20,688 nt of DNA, taken from contig QIFI01000009.1 in assembly GCA_003229735.1 (NCBI GenBank), positions 1 to 20,688 of the forward strand. The letters are read 5' to 3'. Origin of the DNA: Candidatus Anderseniibacteriota bacterium. GTDB lineage: Bacteria; Patescibacteriota; Andersenbacteria; UBA10190. The first letter of the stretch is position 1; every line of letters starts with the position of its first letter. The notes beneath the pieces were generated by a model. It was not told the origin of the DNA. It did no database searches and was given only the letters and a program-made list of their open reading frames with translations. Of the stretch, positions 1 to 7,456 are shown one piece after another. A program made the translations under genes and the position numbers.

Positions 1-218
1 GGGCATATGATAGGGAGAGGGTTAGGGAGAGGGTAAAAATAATATGTTTATAACATCCGCGTAACCCTCATCCCCCCGCCCTTCTCCCTATGAATAGGGA
101 GAAGGGAGAGCGCCCTTAACCAGTGGGCAATTACAATTCACTGTGCGGGACTGATTCATTTTTATGAGAAGAGGCCTAACACTTTTGACTTTTAACCTGT
201 ATTTTTGCCTTTCGCCTT
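1..218. repeat. Repeat-rich intergenic region with a strong hairpin
   Basis: No gene is visible here. The left part (about 12-34) holds a purine-rich tandem of the type TAGGGAGAGGG/TTAGGGAGAGGG. Positions 79-106 form a perfect 12-bp stem (CCCTTCTCCCTA and its complement) closed by a TGAA loop, and the two parts are imperfectly complementary to each other. The stretch 180-222 (ACTTTTGACTTTTAACC followed by TTTGCCTTTCGCCTTTTAAC) is a second low-complexity motif that runs into the stop codon of the helicase gene. No U-tract follows the hairpin on either strand, so I read it as a dispersed intergenic repeat rather than a normal terminator. Confidence 0.6.
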
Positions 219-3200
219 TTAACTTTGCAACCCACAATACTCGCACTCCCCACACGACTCACTCTCTAAAAACTTCAAACTCTTTATCTCACCCCACACC
301 CTCTCAATAGTTTCTTTCAATTCCATTACTTCCCTGTCTTTAATCTCATATCGCCGCTTCACGAATTTCCCCGTCCTTCGGCTCTTCTGCACAAAATCCA
401 GCTCTCCAGCCGCCATCCGATAATCAAACCTCGGCGATTCATCGCCCAACAGCTTATAAAACACCAATTGCCGATAGTATGAACCATCCGGCCGCCATTT
501 TTTCCCAACACTGTCCGGATTTCCTGTCTTGTAATCAACTACTGTTATTTCTCGACCATTTTGAGGCAACTCCACCTTATCCACTTTCCCGGTTAAAGGT
601 AGTCCCGCCACCTGTACTCCATGAGTCTTAAAATTATACTCCAGCAAAGTCTTCGCTGTCATCGTATCACTATAATTCACAAAATATTTTTTCAGCGCCT
701 CTACCCCCATCAGCTCCATATCCTTTTTCTCTCCGGCAGTCAGAAGCTCCCGTTTCAAATACGCTTTGAACCTGGCCGCTAAATATTCTCCGCCTACACT
801 TTCTCCATCATTTAACTTGTTAAACAAATCCCGCAAAGCATTATGTACCACCGTCCCATATATCAAAGGTAGAGTTTTAGCCGATGGTACTCTCAAAAGA
901 TTCCGATAATACCACAGCCGCGGACACTCCAGGTAATTATTCAAATGCGTCACGCTCATCACATAATTTTTTAGTTGACCCTTAAGCCACACTTTTACTT
1001 CCTCGCTCGTCACCACAGCTTTAGACTCTTGCCGAACTCCCCTCAATCTTTTGACCGTCTGATCTTCCGATTCAATCAGCTCCACTTGTTTCATTAAAGC
1101 TCCCGGTATCTCATTCAAGAATACCGATGGTACTTGTTCCCTCCCTGTTTCACCCTGCCTGGTATGAGTCAAATAAATTCTGTCCTTGGCCCGCGTTAAC
1201 GCCACATAGAATAGTCGCCGCTCATCTTCATTAAACTGCTGTCCCACTATCGCATCGTGTGCTAACAGCCCCGCCGGAATTAACATCTGCCGCCGTTCCC
1301 GCAAATTTCCCCAATGTTTATCATTACTCCGCGCTATAAACACTTGTTCAAACTCCAATCCTTTAGCTCTATGCGCCGTCATTAATCTCACCGCCCGCGT
1401 CTGTGTCTGCCATCTTTCTGCCATCAGAGACAAGCCATTTTCATCTAACAGCTTCAGCCGCAACAATAATTTCTCCACTGTTAAATCAGGATCCACCTGA
1501 TTCAACCTTTTCACTTCATTAAATAGGGAAGTAATACTATTCAGTACCGGCAACTCATCCGGCCTATCTAATATCACGCTAAGCATCCCCGATTCCTGAA
1601 GCACTGCGTCAAATAAATGTTGCAAAGTATGATTTCTGGCCGTTACCCGCCAGGTCGCTATTCTATTTATCATAGCCAGCCACTCGTCCACCCGCTTTAC
1701 TCCCGCTTCTTTAAGCCGCCCGGCATCACTTATCACTTCCACCAGTTTCCGATTATCAGCTCCTGCTTTATACAACACCTTCATCACCTCTAATGGCTCA
1801 AGCCTTAACCAGTCATAATGCACTACCTCCGCCAGCAAATAGTCATGCTTTTCATCCGCCACTAATTGCATTAATGTCAAGAGTTGCCTAACTCGCCTAT
1901 TTATGAGCACATTCTCTCCTGCTTCCAGTCTTACCGGCACCCCTTGATGCAGCATCAAATCCAGCAGACTCTCCACATCCCGATTAAACCGATACAGCAC
2001 TACTATCTCCTCTGCCGCCACCCCCGCCGCTAACAACTCCTTTATCTTCTGTACTATAAAATAGTCCTCCTCTGCCACTGTATCAAACACATATTGCTCC
2101 AGCAGTTCCTCTTTCCCTTCTCTAACCGCCACCAAATCATCCGTTATACTTTTTACATACTTGGTCACTGATTCTGTATTATTGCTTATCACTCCCGCCG
2201 CCGCATCTAACACCGTCTGCTTGCTCCGATAATTGCTCTTCAACGACACAATCTTAACTTGCTCCTTATGCCGCTCATAAAAATTCATCAGGTTTTCTAG
2301 TGATGCCCCTTGAAATCTGAAAACTGACTGCTTGTCGTCACCCACCACAAACACATTCGGCGCCTCATCAAAACTTCCCAGCAGTCGCACTACCTCATTT
2401 TGCGCCCCATTAGTATCCTGCCACTCATCCACCAGCACATATTGGTATTGCTCCTGATATTCCGCCAGCAACGCGTCATCTTCTCGCCACTTCAACACTA
2501 CCTGCATAATCATATCTTCATAGTCGTACCTGCCAACTGACGATAACTCCTGCTGATAGACCGCATATATTTTCTGTAAAGCCGCTTGCTTGGGCAATTG
2601 CTTCATCGCTTTTTCATACATCCTCTTCAGGTCATTCTTAAGCTTGGTTCTAAGTTTTCCCGCCTCTCTCTCTCCCTCCGCCGCCTTCACTTCCGCCGCG
2701 TAGTCCGCCAATATTTTCCGATACGGCACCCAAGCCGTCCCATATTTCCCAACCTCCGCCCGCTTACCCAATTCAATCATCAACTCTTCACTCACTTCAT
2801 TAGTCCTGGCCTTGGGCTTTAGCCCAAAAAATTCATTCAGCGGTTCAGCCAAATCTTTTATCATCCTCTCCACCTGTATCAGCAACGTCTTAAATTCTTC
2901 CGGTGATACATCCTCTTTCTTAAGTGACTGCACCGCCGACATAATATCCTTCAGCCACATATACGGACTACCCAGTGGTTTCAATACTCCCATCCCGGAC
3001 AATTCATCCAGCAATTTTCTAAATAGTTCAATCCTCTCAATATCAGTCAACGCCTGCCACTCTTTAGCTAAAGCAAAATGCTCCGGATGCTCCTGAACCA
3101 CATCATTGCCAAACGAATGAAAAGTATAAATCCTCACGTAATAAGCCGCCTCGCCAATTAGCTGAATCAACCTTTGCCGCATAGCCACCGCCGCCGACTC

Positions 3201-3425
3201 GGTAAAAGTTAAGCACAATATATTCCACGGATCTAAATCAGTCCGCCGTAAAATATTCCCGATCCGCATCGCCAGCACCTGCGTCTTGCCTGTTCCTGGC
3301 CCGGCCAAAACCATCACCGGCCCTTCTATGGCATCCACCGCCTGCTTCTGCTCATCATTCAGCTGTTGATACAACTCCTCAAACCCCACCTCCACCTTAA
3401 TTTTTTCAGTCACTGATTTCTCCAT
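219..3425 (-). CDS. UvrD/PcrA-family superfamily 1 helicase with C-terminal PD-(D/E)XK nuclease and Fe-S cysteines (AddA/RecB-like)
   Basis: ATP-dependent 3'-5' DNA helicase fused to a nuclease, probably acting in double-strand break processing or repair. Numbering is from the ATG at 3425 (1068 aa). Walker A is AGPGTGKT at 41-48. The Walker B/motif II is DEWQDT near 330, motif III is GDDKQSVFRFQGA, motif V is TAHRAKGLEF and motif VI is FYVALTRAKDR. The C-terminal 230 residues carry the nuclease core (D964 and K966 in VDYKTG). They also carry four cysteines, C834 in LECPRLWYY plus C1058, C1061 and C1064 at the extreme C-terminus, as in AddB/Cas4-type 4Fe-4S nucleases. The reading frame is open to a TTG at 3485, inside lgt. 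The ATG at 3425 is preferred because it follows the lgt stop by one base. No AddB or RecC partner is visible. Confidence 0.93.
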   Translation of the reverse strand: MEKSVTEKIKVEVGFEELYQQLNDEQKQAVDAIEGPVMVLAGPGTGKTQVLAMRIGNILRRTDLDPWNILCLTFTESAAVAMRQRLIQLIGEAAYYVRIYTFHSFGNDVVQEHPEHFALAKEWQALTDIERIELFRKLLDELSGMGVLKPLGSPYMWLKDIMSAVQSLKKEDVSPEEFKTLLIQVERMIKDLAEPLNEFFGLKPKARTNEVSEELMIELGKRAEVGKYGTAWVPYRKILADYAAEVKAAEGEREAGKLRTKLKNDLKRMYEKAMKQLPKQAALQKIYAVYQQELSSVGRYDYEDMIMQVVLKWREDDALLAEYQEQYQYVLVDEWQDTNGAQNEVVRLLGSFDEAPNVFVVGDDKQSVFRFQGASLENLMNFYERHKEQVKIVSLKSNYRSKQTVLDAAAGVISNNTESVTKYVKSITDDLVAVREGKEELLEQYVFDTVAEEDYFIVQKIKELLAAGVAAEEIVVLYRFNRDVESLLDLMLHQGVPVRLEAGENVLINRRVRQLLTLMQLVADEKHDYLLAEVVHYDWLRLEPLEVMKVLYKAGADNRKLVEVISDAGRLKEAGVKRVDEWLAMINRIATWRVTARNHTLQHLFDAVLQESGMLSVILDRPDELPVLNSITSLFNEVKRLNQVDPDLTVEKLLLRLKLLDENGLSLMAERWQTQTRAVRLMTAHRAKGLEFEQVFIARSNDKHWGNLRERRQMLIPAGLLAHDAIVGQQFNEDERRLFYVALTRAKDRIYLTHTRQGETGREQVPSVFLNEIPGALMKQVELIESEDQTVKRLRGVRQESKAVVTSEEVKVWLKGQLKNYVMSVTHLNNYLECPRLWYYRNLLRVPSAKTLPLIYGTVVHNALRDLFNKLNDGESVGGEYLAARFKAYLKRELLTAGEKKDMELMGVEALKKYFVNYSDTMTAKTLLEYNFKTHGVQVAGLPLTGKVDKVELPQNGREITVVDYKTGNPDSVGKKWRPDGSYYRQLVFYKLLGDESPRFDYRMAAGELDFVQKSRRTGKFVKRRYEIKDREVMELKETIERVWGEIKSLKFLESESCGECEYCGLQS

Positions 3426-3426
3426 A

Positions 3427-4167
3427 TTATTCACCGTAAGTCTTTTCATTTGAAGCGCCAGCTCTATACACCAACCACCCCCCAATCACCAACAACGGCA
3501 CCGTATACCACTGCCCGACATACAATCCCCACCACAATCCCAGCGGTTGTTCTCGCCCATATTCTATCCCAAACCTCAACAAACTATAAGTGATTAAGAA
3601 AACCCCCAGCACTTTTCCCATCTTGGCCGCGCCCGCTCTTTGCAAATACCAATAAGTAATTCCGCCCACCGCTAAATCTTTTATTACCGCCAGCATCCCC
3701 CACGTTTCATTTATAAAAATTTCCTGATTAATCACATTTCCCAATCTACCCGCCGCCAGCCCCAAAGCCGCCGGCACCGCCAACACGTCCAATAAAGATA
3801 ATAATGATATATTTAGTCTCTTGCTCACTATCCACATCGCTATCCCCACTCCAATAAAACCGCCATGCGAAGCCATTCCGCCTTGCCATAAATAAAAAAT
3901 CTCTATCGGCCGCTCCATAAAATATCTCACGTCATACAACAACACATACCCCAGCCTGCCTCCCACCAATACCCCGCCCATCCCCCAGGTCACCACGCTA
4001 AGCCAGCCGTCCGCCGACAACTTTAGCCCCCGATATTTTGATAGTTTCGGCAGCCACCACCAGGCCAGCAAAAAAGCTAACAAATACAGCAATCCGTACC
4101 ACCGAATCGTAAAATGTCCCGCCTGCAAAAAAATTTCTCTCTCCGGGAATAAAGCTAGCGCCATCAT
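3427..4167 (-). CDS. lgt: Prolipoprotein diacylglyceryl transferase
   Basis: Integral membrane enzyme that transfers diacylglycerol from phosphatidylglycerol to the lipobox cysteine of prolipoproteins. The 246-aa protein is slightly shorter than typical Lgt. It contains about seven membrane segments and the family signatures: WYGLLYLLAF near the N-terminus, GGMASHGG with H101, GRLGNVINQE with R141 and N144, and the C-terminal LLRFGIEYGREQP block with an essential-type arginine (R198). It starts with two consecutive ATG codons, and I see no clear Shine-Dalgarno sequence. The stop codon is one base from the helicase start, so the two genes are very likely cotranscribed, although their functions are unrelated. 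A terminator for the upstream small genes ends just before it, so lgt either has a very compact promoter or depends on read-through. Confidence 0.95.
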   Translation of the reverse strand: MMALALFPEREIFLQAGHFTIRWYGLLYLLAFLLAWWWLPKLSKYRGLKLSADGWLSVVTWGMGGVLVGGRLGYVLLYDVRYFMERPIEIFYLWQGGMASHGGFIGVGIAMWIVSKRLNISLLSLLDVLAVPAALGLAAGRLGNVINQEIFINETWGMLAVIKDLAVGGITYWYLQRAGAAKMGKVLGVFLITYSLLRFGIEYGREQPLGLWWGLYVGQWYTVPLLVIGGWLVYRAGASNEKTYGE

Positions 4168-4189
4168 TATCTTCAGCCTGCCCTAAACT

Positions 4190-4223
4190 AAACAGAAAAA
4201 AAAGGCGATTAAACTTAATCGCC
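4190..4223 (-). terminator. Rho-independent terminator downstream of the 104-aa gene
   Basis: Read on the minus strand, the arms GGCGATTAA and TTAATCGCC (4204-4223) pair perfectly and are followed by a run of eight T. It lies about 32 bases after the stop of the small gene 4256-4570 and immediately before lgt. Confidence 0.8.
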
Positions 4224-4255
4224 CATGCCCCTTTTCTATATCCCTCCAGATATCT

Positions 4256-4570
4256 TTACCCAAAACAGCATTTGTAAAATTCAAGTAACTTCTCATCCAA
4301 GCTATCGTGAGCCACCAGTCTTCCGCCTTTTTTCATGGCTGTGCCCCGATGATCCGCTCTAATCAAACAAAAAGCTTGATCTCGGGAACTCCATACCACC
4401 AATATCTTCGTTCCTTCCTTGTCGTATAACATCAGACCTGAAGCCCAGCACCTTATCGCCCATAATCTCCGCACCACTTTTGGCTCCGATAAACCCGTTA
4501 CCCTGAACACATATGAAACGAATCGCCCGCACGGGACACTTTTGACAACTTTGGCAGAAATAGAAGACAT
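4256..4570 (-). CDS. Hypothetical 104-aa protein
   Basis: I do not recognise a family. The gene is credible because AAGGGG lies six bases before the ATG, a good intrinsic terminator follows, and the protein has a normal composition with a plausible beta-rich core (KILVVWSSRDQAFCLIRADHRG). It has five cysteines (CGR near the N-terminus, IRC in the middle, FCLI, and CC near the end) and no membrane segment or signal peptide, so it is probably cytoplasmic. It shares a faint pattern with the next small gene (4644-4892): a cysteine plus GR near the start, then (I/V)RC, then a VV strand, then G..M. The two may be diverged paralogues. Overlapping open frames on both strands here lack a ribosome binding site. 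Confidence 0.6.
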   Translation of the reverse strand: MSSISAKVVKSVPCGRFVSYVFRVTGLSEPKVVRRLWAIRCWASGLMLYDKEGTKILVVWSSRDQAFCLIRADHRGTAMKKGGRLVAHDSLDEKLLEFYKCCFG

Positions 4571-4643
4571 ATGCTACCCCTTGGTAAAGATGAATCTTTA
4601 AAAAAACCAACGAGAATACCCCTTCTCTGCTCAGCTTGCGCCG

Positions 4644-4892
4644 CTAGGCAATACCCAAAGCTTTATCAAAAGTCGCCCGCGATGCCTCCATCACCTTATG
4701 GCCATTCACCTGATTAGCAAACGCCAGTCTAGGTTTCCCATCCATCACGACCACTGCCACCCAGTCGGTGTGTGCAATGCTCTTTCGTGAAATTGGACAC
4801 CGAACCCCGGCAAAACGATGCCTCATTTCTTGTGGTTTTAATACTCCCTGATACATTCGCCCATAGCACGCCGTCTGAATCTGCTGTCTCAT
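4644..4892 (-). CDS. Hypothetical 82-aa protein
   Basis: I do not recognise a family. AAGGAG is seven bases before the ATG at 4892. A GTG one codon earlier is possible but lies too close to that site. The protein is small, basic and soluble, with GVRCPISRKS in the middle, a hydrophobic strand (WVAVVVMDG) and a helical C-terminus. A sigma-70-like promoter (TTGACA, 17 bases, TATTTT) lies about 95 bases upstream. It probably forms a two-gene unit with 4256-4570, which ends in a terminator. Its weak resemblance to the neighbouring 104-aa protein is described there. Confidence 0.6.
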   Translation of the reverse strand: MRQQIQTACYGRMYQGVLKPQEMRHRFAGVRCPISRKSIAHTDWVAVVVMDGKPRLAFANQVNGHKVMEASRATFDKALGIA

Positions 4893-4984
4893 CACTAAAC
4901 TCCTTCTAAATACACCTCCCTGCTATCCATGAATCCCGCACTAGCTTCCGGCTGTGAAGGAACAAACAAGTCCAAAAGACCCTC

Positions 4985-5007
4985 AAAAAATACTGCTTCC
5001 GGCAGTA
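4985..5007 (-). terminator. Probable intrinsic terminator of the mscS gene
   Basis: On the minus strand TACTGC-CGGAA-GCAGTA forms a perfect 6-bp stem with a 5-base loop followed by six T. It lies about 40 bases beyond the mscS stop. It sits inside the spacer of the promoter candidate at 4987-5015, so the two signals overlap. Confidence 0.55.
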
Positions 5008-5015
5008 AATGTCAA
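4987..5015 (-). promoter_or_regulatory. Sigma-70-like promoter for the small hypothetical genes
   Basis: On the minus strand the -35 hexamer TTGACA (5010-5015) is perfect. The spacer is 17 bases and the -10 is TATTTT (4987-4992). The -35 box is also one arm of the inverted repeat TGTCAA-N6-TTGACA (5010-5027), a possible operator. The predicted leader before the 82-aa gene is about 88 bases. Confidence 0.55.
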
Positions 5016-5045
5016 CTTTTTTTGACAAATTTTCCAATCCTGTTC

Positions 5046-6098
5046 CTAACTCTGTTTGTTATAAACCACTCTGGTCGGATATGCCATCTCGATCCCTTCC
5101 TCTTCAAATGCCTCCTTTATCGCGAATAATATCGCCTGATGAGTATCCATGTATACCTCATATTTCTTATCCTGCACAAAATAAACTATCTCAAAGTTAA
5201 GCGCCCAATCATCAAACGCCTCGAAATGCATCCGATCAAACCGCACTTTGTCATGACCCCCAATTATTTCTTTCACAATTTCCGGGATCTTCTTCAACTT
5301 CTCCGATGAAGTCTCATAAACCACTCCCAATTTAAACAACTTCCGCCGCTCCGATAATCTACCAAAGTTTCTTAGTGTCGCCGACGTCAGCTCATTATTC
5401 GAAGCCACAATCTCTTCACCGGTCACGGATTTAATCCTGGTGGTCTTAATCCCAATCTTCTGCACCGTCCCTTTAAATTCTCCCATGGTCACAAAATCAC
5501 CGGGGGAAAACGGCTTATCAAAATATATGGCCATCGAACTAAACAAATCGCCCAATACATTCTGCGCCGCCAGCGCCACCGCGATACCGCCAATCCCCAG
5601 CCCCGCCACCAGCGAATTTACGTTCACTCCGATATTGGATAGCACGAACAATAACCCTATCGTCCATAAAATAATACTCGTCAAATTATGAATAATGTGA
5701 ATTATCGATTCGGCACTGCGTTCATTTGTTTTGGTTATCCGCCGCCCCACATACATATCAATAAATATCTGAATTGACTGCACCGTCTGATAAGTAATCC
5801 AGGTAATTAGAATCACCCTCACCGCCGTCTCCGCCACCCCCTCAATATTCAAATACAGCAAGGCCGCGTAAAAAGCCACGAACATATAAAACGGAGGCTT
5901 GATTTTTTTTACCATCGCTATCAAGGCGTCATCCAATTCCGTCTTGGTTTTAGCTACGAATTTTTCGGTCAGCTTAACCAGCACTTTCTGCAAAACCGCG
6001 AACACCAGCGTTAATATTACAAATACTCCCACCGCCCAGACATAATCCATCCCTGAATTCCCCCACTTCTCATATTCATTTAATCTGTCTAAACTCAT
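5046..6098 (-). CDS. mscS: MscS-family small-conductance mechanosensitive ion channel
   Basis: Membrane channel that opens under tension to release solutes during hypo-osmotic shock. The 350-aa protein has about four N-terminal membrane segments, then the pore helix with the Gly/Ala packing typical of MscS (VNSLVAGLGIGGIAVALAAQ). The beta domain follows (FSPGDFVTMGEFKGTVQKIG with ITRIKSVTGEEIVASNNEL-like spacing), then the alpha/beta C-terminal domain ending in EGIEMAYPTRVVY. This is longer than E. coli MscS because of an extra membrane pair. I chose the ATG at 6098 rather than the ATG seven codons upstream (6119), because TATATT lies exactly six bases before it. That matches the leaderless layout of other genes here, and neither start has a Shine-Dalgarno sequence. 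It is divergent from the ROK kinase gene. Confidence 0.92.
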   Translation of the reverse strand: MSLDRLNEYEKWGNSGMDYVWAVGVFVILTLVFAVLQKVLVKLTEKFVAKTKTELDDALIAMVKKIKPPFYMFVAFYAALLYLNIEGVAETAVRVILITWITYQTVQSIQIFIDMYVGRRITKTNERSAESIIHIIHNLTSIILWTIGLLFVLSNIGVNVNSLVAGLGIGGIAVALAAQNVLGDLFSSMAIYFDKPFSPGDFVTMGEFKGTVQKIGIKTTRIKSVTGEEIVASNNELTSATLRNFGRLSERRKLFKLGVVYETSSEKLKKIPEIVKEIIGGHDKVRFDRMHFEAFDDWALNFEIVYFVQDKKYEVYMDTHQAILFAIKEAFEEEGIEMAYPTRVVYNKQS

Positions 6099-6104
6099 AA
6101 CTTT

Positions 6105-6110
6105 AATATA
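6105..6110 (-). promoter_or_regulatory. Candidate -10 box of a leaderless mscS transcript
   Basis: TATATT on the minus strand, six bases before the ATG at 6098. No good -35 hexamer is present at the usual distance. Confidence 0.35.
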
Positions 6111-6136
6111 CACCAACATTTGCCCTGAAAGTAAAT

Positions 6137-6174
6137 TACTGATTACTAGTTACTGTTTACTAGTTACTAGTAAC
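6137..6174. repeat. Tandem and palindromic TTACTAGTTACT repeat
   Basis: The mscS/ROK divergent spacer holds two exact copies of TTACTAGTTACT (6143-6154 and 6157-6168), preceded by a partial copy and followed by a perfect 12-bp palindrome, GTTACTAGTAAC (6163-6174). It is either a small intergenic repeat or a binding site for a regulator of both genes. Confidence 0.6.
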
Positions 6175-6184
6175 TGGATACCAT
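6156..6184 (+). promoter_or_regulatory. Candidate promoter of a leaderless ROK kinase transcript
   Basis: TTTACT (6156-6161), a 17-base spacer and TACCAT (6179-6184), six bases before the ATG at 6191. Each hexamer matches four of six consensus bases, and there is no Shine-Dalgarno sequence. Confidence 0.35.
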
Positions 6185-6190
6185 TCAAAC

Positions 6191-7051
6191 ATGCTTCTTC
6201 TTATCGATATCGGCGCCACTAATACTCGTCTGGCCACCTCCATTGACGCTCAAACTATATCCGACCCCATCATCTTCAAAACACCTGACATCTTCCATGC
6301 CGCCCTCAAGCAAATCGTCCAGCATCTAAAAATTCTAACCAGCCATCATATTATTGAAGCCACCATCGTCGGTATCCCCGGCGTCCTGGATCAGGCCGGT
6401 CAAACTCTGCGCAATTCACCTAATCTCCAACCCTGGATTAATGAACCAATCACCAAAGAACTGGAAATAATTACCAATGGCCGCGTCTATTTAGTGAACG
6501 ATTCAGATCTAGCCGGTCTCGGAGAATCCAACTTCGGCGCCGGGAAAGACTATGACATTATTGCCTACTTAACCATCAGCACCGGCATCGGCGGCACCCG
6601 CATAGTTGACAAACAAATAGACCGCCATGCTCTCGGCTTTGAACCCGGCCACCAGATCATCGATGTCTCCGGCCAGCTATGTCCGGAATGTCCCAAGCCC
6701 ACCTCTCTGGAACACCTCATTGGCGGTGCCCATATCGAACAGCGCTACCACCAAAAACCGGAAGACATCGACGACCCTAACGTTTGGATTAAGCTGGCCG
6801 AATACCTGGCCATCGGCTTGAATAATGTCATAGTCTTTTGGTCACCCGACGTGATTATTCTGGGCGGCCCCATGATGAATGATATCCCTATCGATCATGT
6901 CAAAAGCCATCTCAAAAAAAACCTTCAAGTGATACCTGTCGCGCCCGCCGTCTTCCCCGCCGCCCTCGGCCAATCCAAGGCCCTATACGGCGGCCTAGCT
7001 TACTTCAATCAGCTTAGCAGCTCTCATCCAAAATCTGGCCCATACAAATAA
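6191..7051 (+). CDS. ROK-family sugar kinase (glucokinase-like)
   Basis: Predicted cytoplasmic ATP-dependent hexose kinase that would feed glycolysis by phosphorylating glucose or a related sugar. The 286-aa protein opens with the ASKHA phosphate-1 motif (LLIDIGATNTRLA) and continues with VGIPGVLD. It has the catalytic-loop region LVNDSDLAGLGESNFGAG, the STGIGG phosphate-2 motif and the adenosine motif DVIILGGPMMND. The ROK zinc motif is degraded: after EPGH comes GQLCPECPKPTSLE, which keeps two cysteines but has serine where the third should precede LE. Substrate specificity cannot be read from sequence, and a transcriptional role is unlikely because no HTH domain is present. Its last 57 bases overlap the 3' end of the convergent vkor gene. 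Confidence 0.88.
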   Translation: MLLLIDIGATNTRLATSIDAQTISDPIIFKTPDIFHAALKQIVQHLKILTSHHIIEATIVGIPGVLDQAGQTLRNSPNLQPWINEPITKELEIITNGRVYLVNDSDLAGLGESNFGAGKDYDIIAYLTISTGIGGTRIVDKQIDRHALGFEPGHQIIDVSGQLCPECPKPTSLEHLIGGAHIEQRYHQKPEDIDDPNVWIKLAEYLAIGLNNVIVFWSPDVIILGGPMMNDIPIDHVKSHLKKNLQVIPVAPAVFPAALGQSKALYGGLAYFNQLSSSHPKSGPYK

Positions 7052-7456
7052 CAGAATCGAAGTTAACGCCGACAGTAAACAAAACTGACAATATGCCTCG
7101 ATTACAAATGCCATTAACCCCACTAAAATAACCGAGGCCCCTAACCCCAACCAAGTCAACTGTCCGGCCAGATAAGCCCATCTGATATTTTTGGTATCAG
7201 CGTAAAGCACACCCAGCCCCACCAGCGTCAGATAATATCCCGCTCCCAATAATGCCACCGGCACCGGACCAATAGCCGCGTACTTACTGCCTAGCACCTG
7301 ATCACACCCATGAATAATCGAGCAATCAGGCACCTCTCCTCGCCAATGCTCCACTGCTAAATAAGTAGCGTCAGCAAAACCTACTAACGCCAATAATATA
7401 AAAACTCCCACCCACCATTTATTTTGCCGCTTCAACAATAATCGATTTAAAATCAT
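6995..7456 (-). CDS. Vitamin K epoxide reductase (VKOR) family thiol oxidoreductase
   Basis: Polytopic membrane enzyme that reoxidises DsbA-like thioredoxins and passes electrons to quinone, the functional equivalent of DsbB. The protein (153 aa from the ATG at 7456) has four or five membrane helices. It has the loop cysteine pair in PDCSIIHGC followed by DQVLGSKYA, which is the bacterial VKOR signature, and the active-site CxxC in AYCQFC near the C-terminus. The frame is open to an ATG at 7489, deeper inside the dsbA-like gene. The later ATG is preferred because GGAGGGG lies about 13 bases before it and the membrane helix then starts at a normal distance. It overlaps the 3' end of the DsbA-like gene, so coupled translation is likely and the two are predicted partners. 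Confidence 0.92.
   Translation of the reverse strand: MILNRLLLKRQNKWWVGVFILLALVGFADATYLAVEHWRGEVPDCSIIHGCDQVLGSKYAAIGPVPVALLGAGYYLTLVGLGVLYADTKNIRWAYLAGQLTWLGLGASVILVGLMAFVIEAYCQFCLLSALTSILLFVWARFWMRAAKLIEVS

Noticed and set aside
4359..4610. 83-codon minus-strand frame with a CxxC-rich stretch
   Set aside because: It overlaps the 104-aa gene in another frame and lacks the AAGGGG ribosome binding site and terminator spacing that support that gene.
4587..4613. Weak hairpin GAGAA/TTCTC followed by T-rich sequence between the two small genes
   Set aside because: The stem is only five pairs and the T-run is displaced by several bases, so it is too weak to call a terminator.
4893..4930. Possible 11-residue leader peptide before the 82-aa gene
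   Set aside because: A short frame (MDSREVYLEGV) ends just before the start codon, but it has no ribosome binding site and no attenuator structure or codon pattern to support it.
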